Below the pieces are notes generated by a model, which was not told where the DNA came from, searched no databases, and was given only the letters and a program-made list of their open reading frames with translations. DNA of 64,000 nucleotides from Defluviicoccus sp. bin129. Lineage in GTDB: Bacteria; Pseudomonadota; Alphaproteobacteria; MPNO01. The stretch covers positions 62,001 to 126,000 of the forward strand of contig MPNO01000002.1 of assembly GCA_002239065.1 (NCBI GenBank). The letters are read 5' to 3'. Shown piece by piece: positions 63,340 through 64,000 of the stretch. How positions within the stretch are numbered: position 1 is the stretch's first letter; each line of letters opens with the position of its first letter. The position numbers were made by a program, and so were the translations under genes.

Positions 63340-64000
63340 CTACGCTCCGGGGCTTTCGTACCCGACCACCCGCTGGTCGATCGCCCCGAACACCGAATTG
63401 CCCCCGGCGTCGCGCATCTCGATACGCACCCGGTCGCCGAAGCGCATGAACGGCGTCTTGGGCGCGCCCTGCTCGATGGTCTCGATGACCCGAACCTCGG
63501 CCAGGCAGGCCGAGCCGACGCTGCGGTCGTGGTTGGAGATCGTGCCGGTGCCGAGGATCGTCCCGGCGGCGAGCCGGCGGCTCCTGGCGGCGTGGGCGAT
63601 CAGGGTCGGGATGTCGAAATAGAGGTCGGTGCCGGCGTTCGGGTGCCCGAGCGGCGCGCCGTTGAGCGAGACCTCCATGTCGAGCGTCATCCTGGTCCCG
63701 TCCCATGCCGCGCCGAGCGAGTCCGGCGTCGCGACTGCCGGAGAGAACGCCGTCGTCGGCTTGCCCTGGAGGAAGCCGAAACCCTTGCCGAGCTCGGCCG
63801 GGATCAGGTTGCGCAGGCTCACGTCGTTGAGGATTCCGACCAGCTTGATGTGGCTCCGCGCGGCCTCCGGCGTCACCCCCATCGGCACGTCGTCGAGAAT
63901 GACGAAGACCTCCGCCTCCATGTCGATGCCCCAGCCCTCTTCGGCGAGCGCGATGTCGTCTCTCGGGCCGATCATCGAGTCCGAGGCGCCCTGGTACATC
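63340..64000 (-). CDS. Fumarylacetoacetate hydrolase family protein, C-terminal part (runs off window)
   Basis: The last 220 residues of an FAH-fold enzyme. The metal-binding Glu/Asp cluster is in GPRDDIALAEEGWGIDMEAEV, followed by NDVSLRNLIPAELGKGFGFLQGKP and GTGTISNHD. The N-terminus lies beyond base 64000. Members hydrolyse C-C bonds or isomerise/decarboxylate 2-oxo acids in aromatic degradation. The stop codon (TAG) touches the stop of the convergent epimerase gene. Confidence 0.9.
   Translation of the reverse strand, partial: MYQGASDSMIGPRDDIALAEEGWGIDMEAEVFVILDDVPMGVTPEAARSHIKLVGILNDVSLRNLIPAELGKGFGFLQGKPTTAFSPAVATPDSLGAAWDGTRMTLDMEVSLNGAPLGHPNAGTDLYFDIPTLIAHAARSRRLAAGTILGTGTISNHDRSVGSACLAEVRVIETIEQGAPKTPFMRFGDRVRIEMRDAGGNSVFGAIDQRVVGYESPGA

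Overview
The window is gene-dense, uniformly high-GC DNA from a Gram-negative, heterotrophic bacterium. I infer an alphaproteobacterium, possibly Rhodospirillales-like. The grounds are a long glutamate synthase large subunit, several TRAP transporters, CO-dehydrogenase-like molybdoenzymes, short intergenic gaps, ATGA/GTGA overlaps and frequent GTG/TTG starts. I see no insertion sequence, phage gene or CRISPR array, and both tRNAs are intact. The taxonomic call is inference only.

Region 1 (1-14054): gltB and the start of gltD (ammonia assimilation), a branched-chain aminotransferase, an ornithine-cyclodeaminase-like protein, a complete DctPQM TRAP transporter, an M24 peptidase-like enzyme and, divergent from it, two tandem imidazolonepropionase-like amidohydrolases. 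Region 2 (14136-29479): a long, mostly minus-strand catabolic run. It holds an FMN monooxygenase with a taurine/sulfonate-type ABC importer (two permeases), an amidohydrolase with an unusual N-terminal Cys/His domain, an alpha/beta hydrolase, a cupin, an amidase, alcohol dehydrogenases, an acyl-CoA-dehydrogenase-like flavoprotein, an arylsulfotransferase-fold propeller and an SDR.

Region 3 (29591-40705) is the most unusual part. It encodes a STAS anti-sigma-factor antagonist behind amtB, an orphan amino-acid binding protein, and divergently a three-gene operon: methyltransferase, binding protein-permease fusion, and an ABC permease fused through a periplasmic sensor and HAMP domain to an RsbU/SpoIIE-type PP2C phosphatase. 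Convergent to this is an RsbW-like anti-sigma kinase, then type III glutamine synthetase. Both permease modules have lost the EAA coupling loop and no ABC ATPase is present in the cluster. I propose that this is a transporter-derived nutrient receptor that drives a partner-switching cascade, set among nitrogen-assimilation genes.

Region 4 (40769-49962): tRNA-Arg(CCT), a UDP-glucuronate-epimerase-like gene, an acyl-CoA-synthetase-like ligase, two tandem molybdopterin dehydrogenase large subunits (one frameshifted in a G-run) without small or FAD subunits, an EamA exporter and a CnbZ-like deaminase candidate. Region 5 (49982-55205): glmS, glmU, a DUF3108 protein, tRNA-Val(CAC) with a clear promoter, and a CmcJ/NvfI-like protein. 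Region 6 (55326-64000): a BASS transporter, then 4-oxalomesaconate hydratase (ligJ), an HpcH/HpaI aldolase, a TAXI-type TRAP importer and a thioesterase, which look like an uptake and lower-pathway module for an aromatic-ring-cleavage product, followed by an NAD-dependent epimerase and a partial fumarylacetoacetate-hydrolase-family gene.
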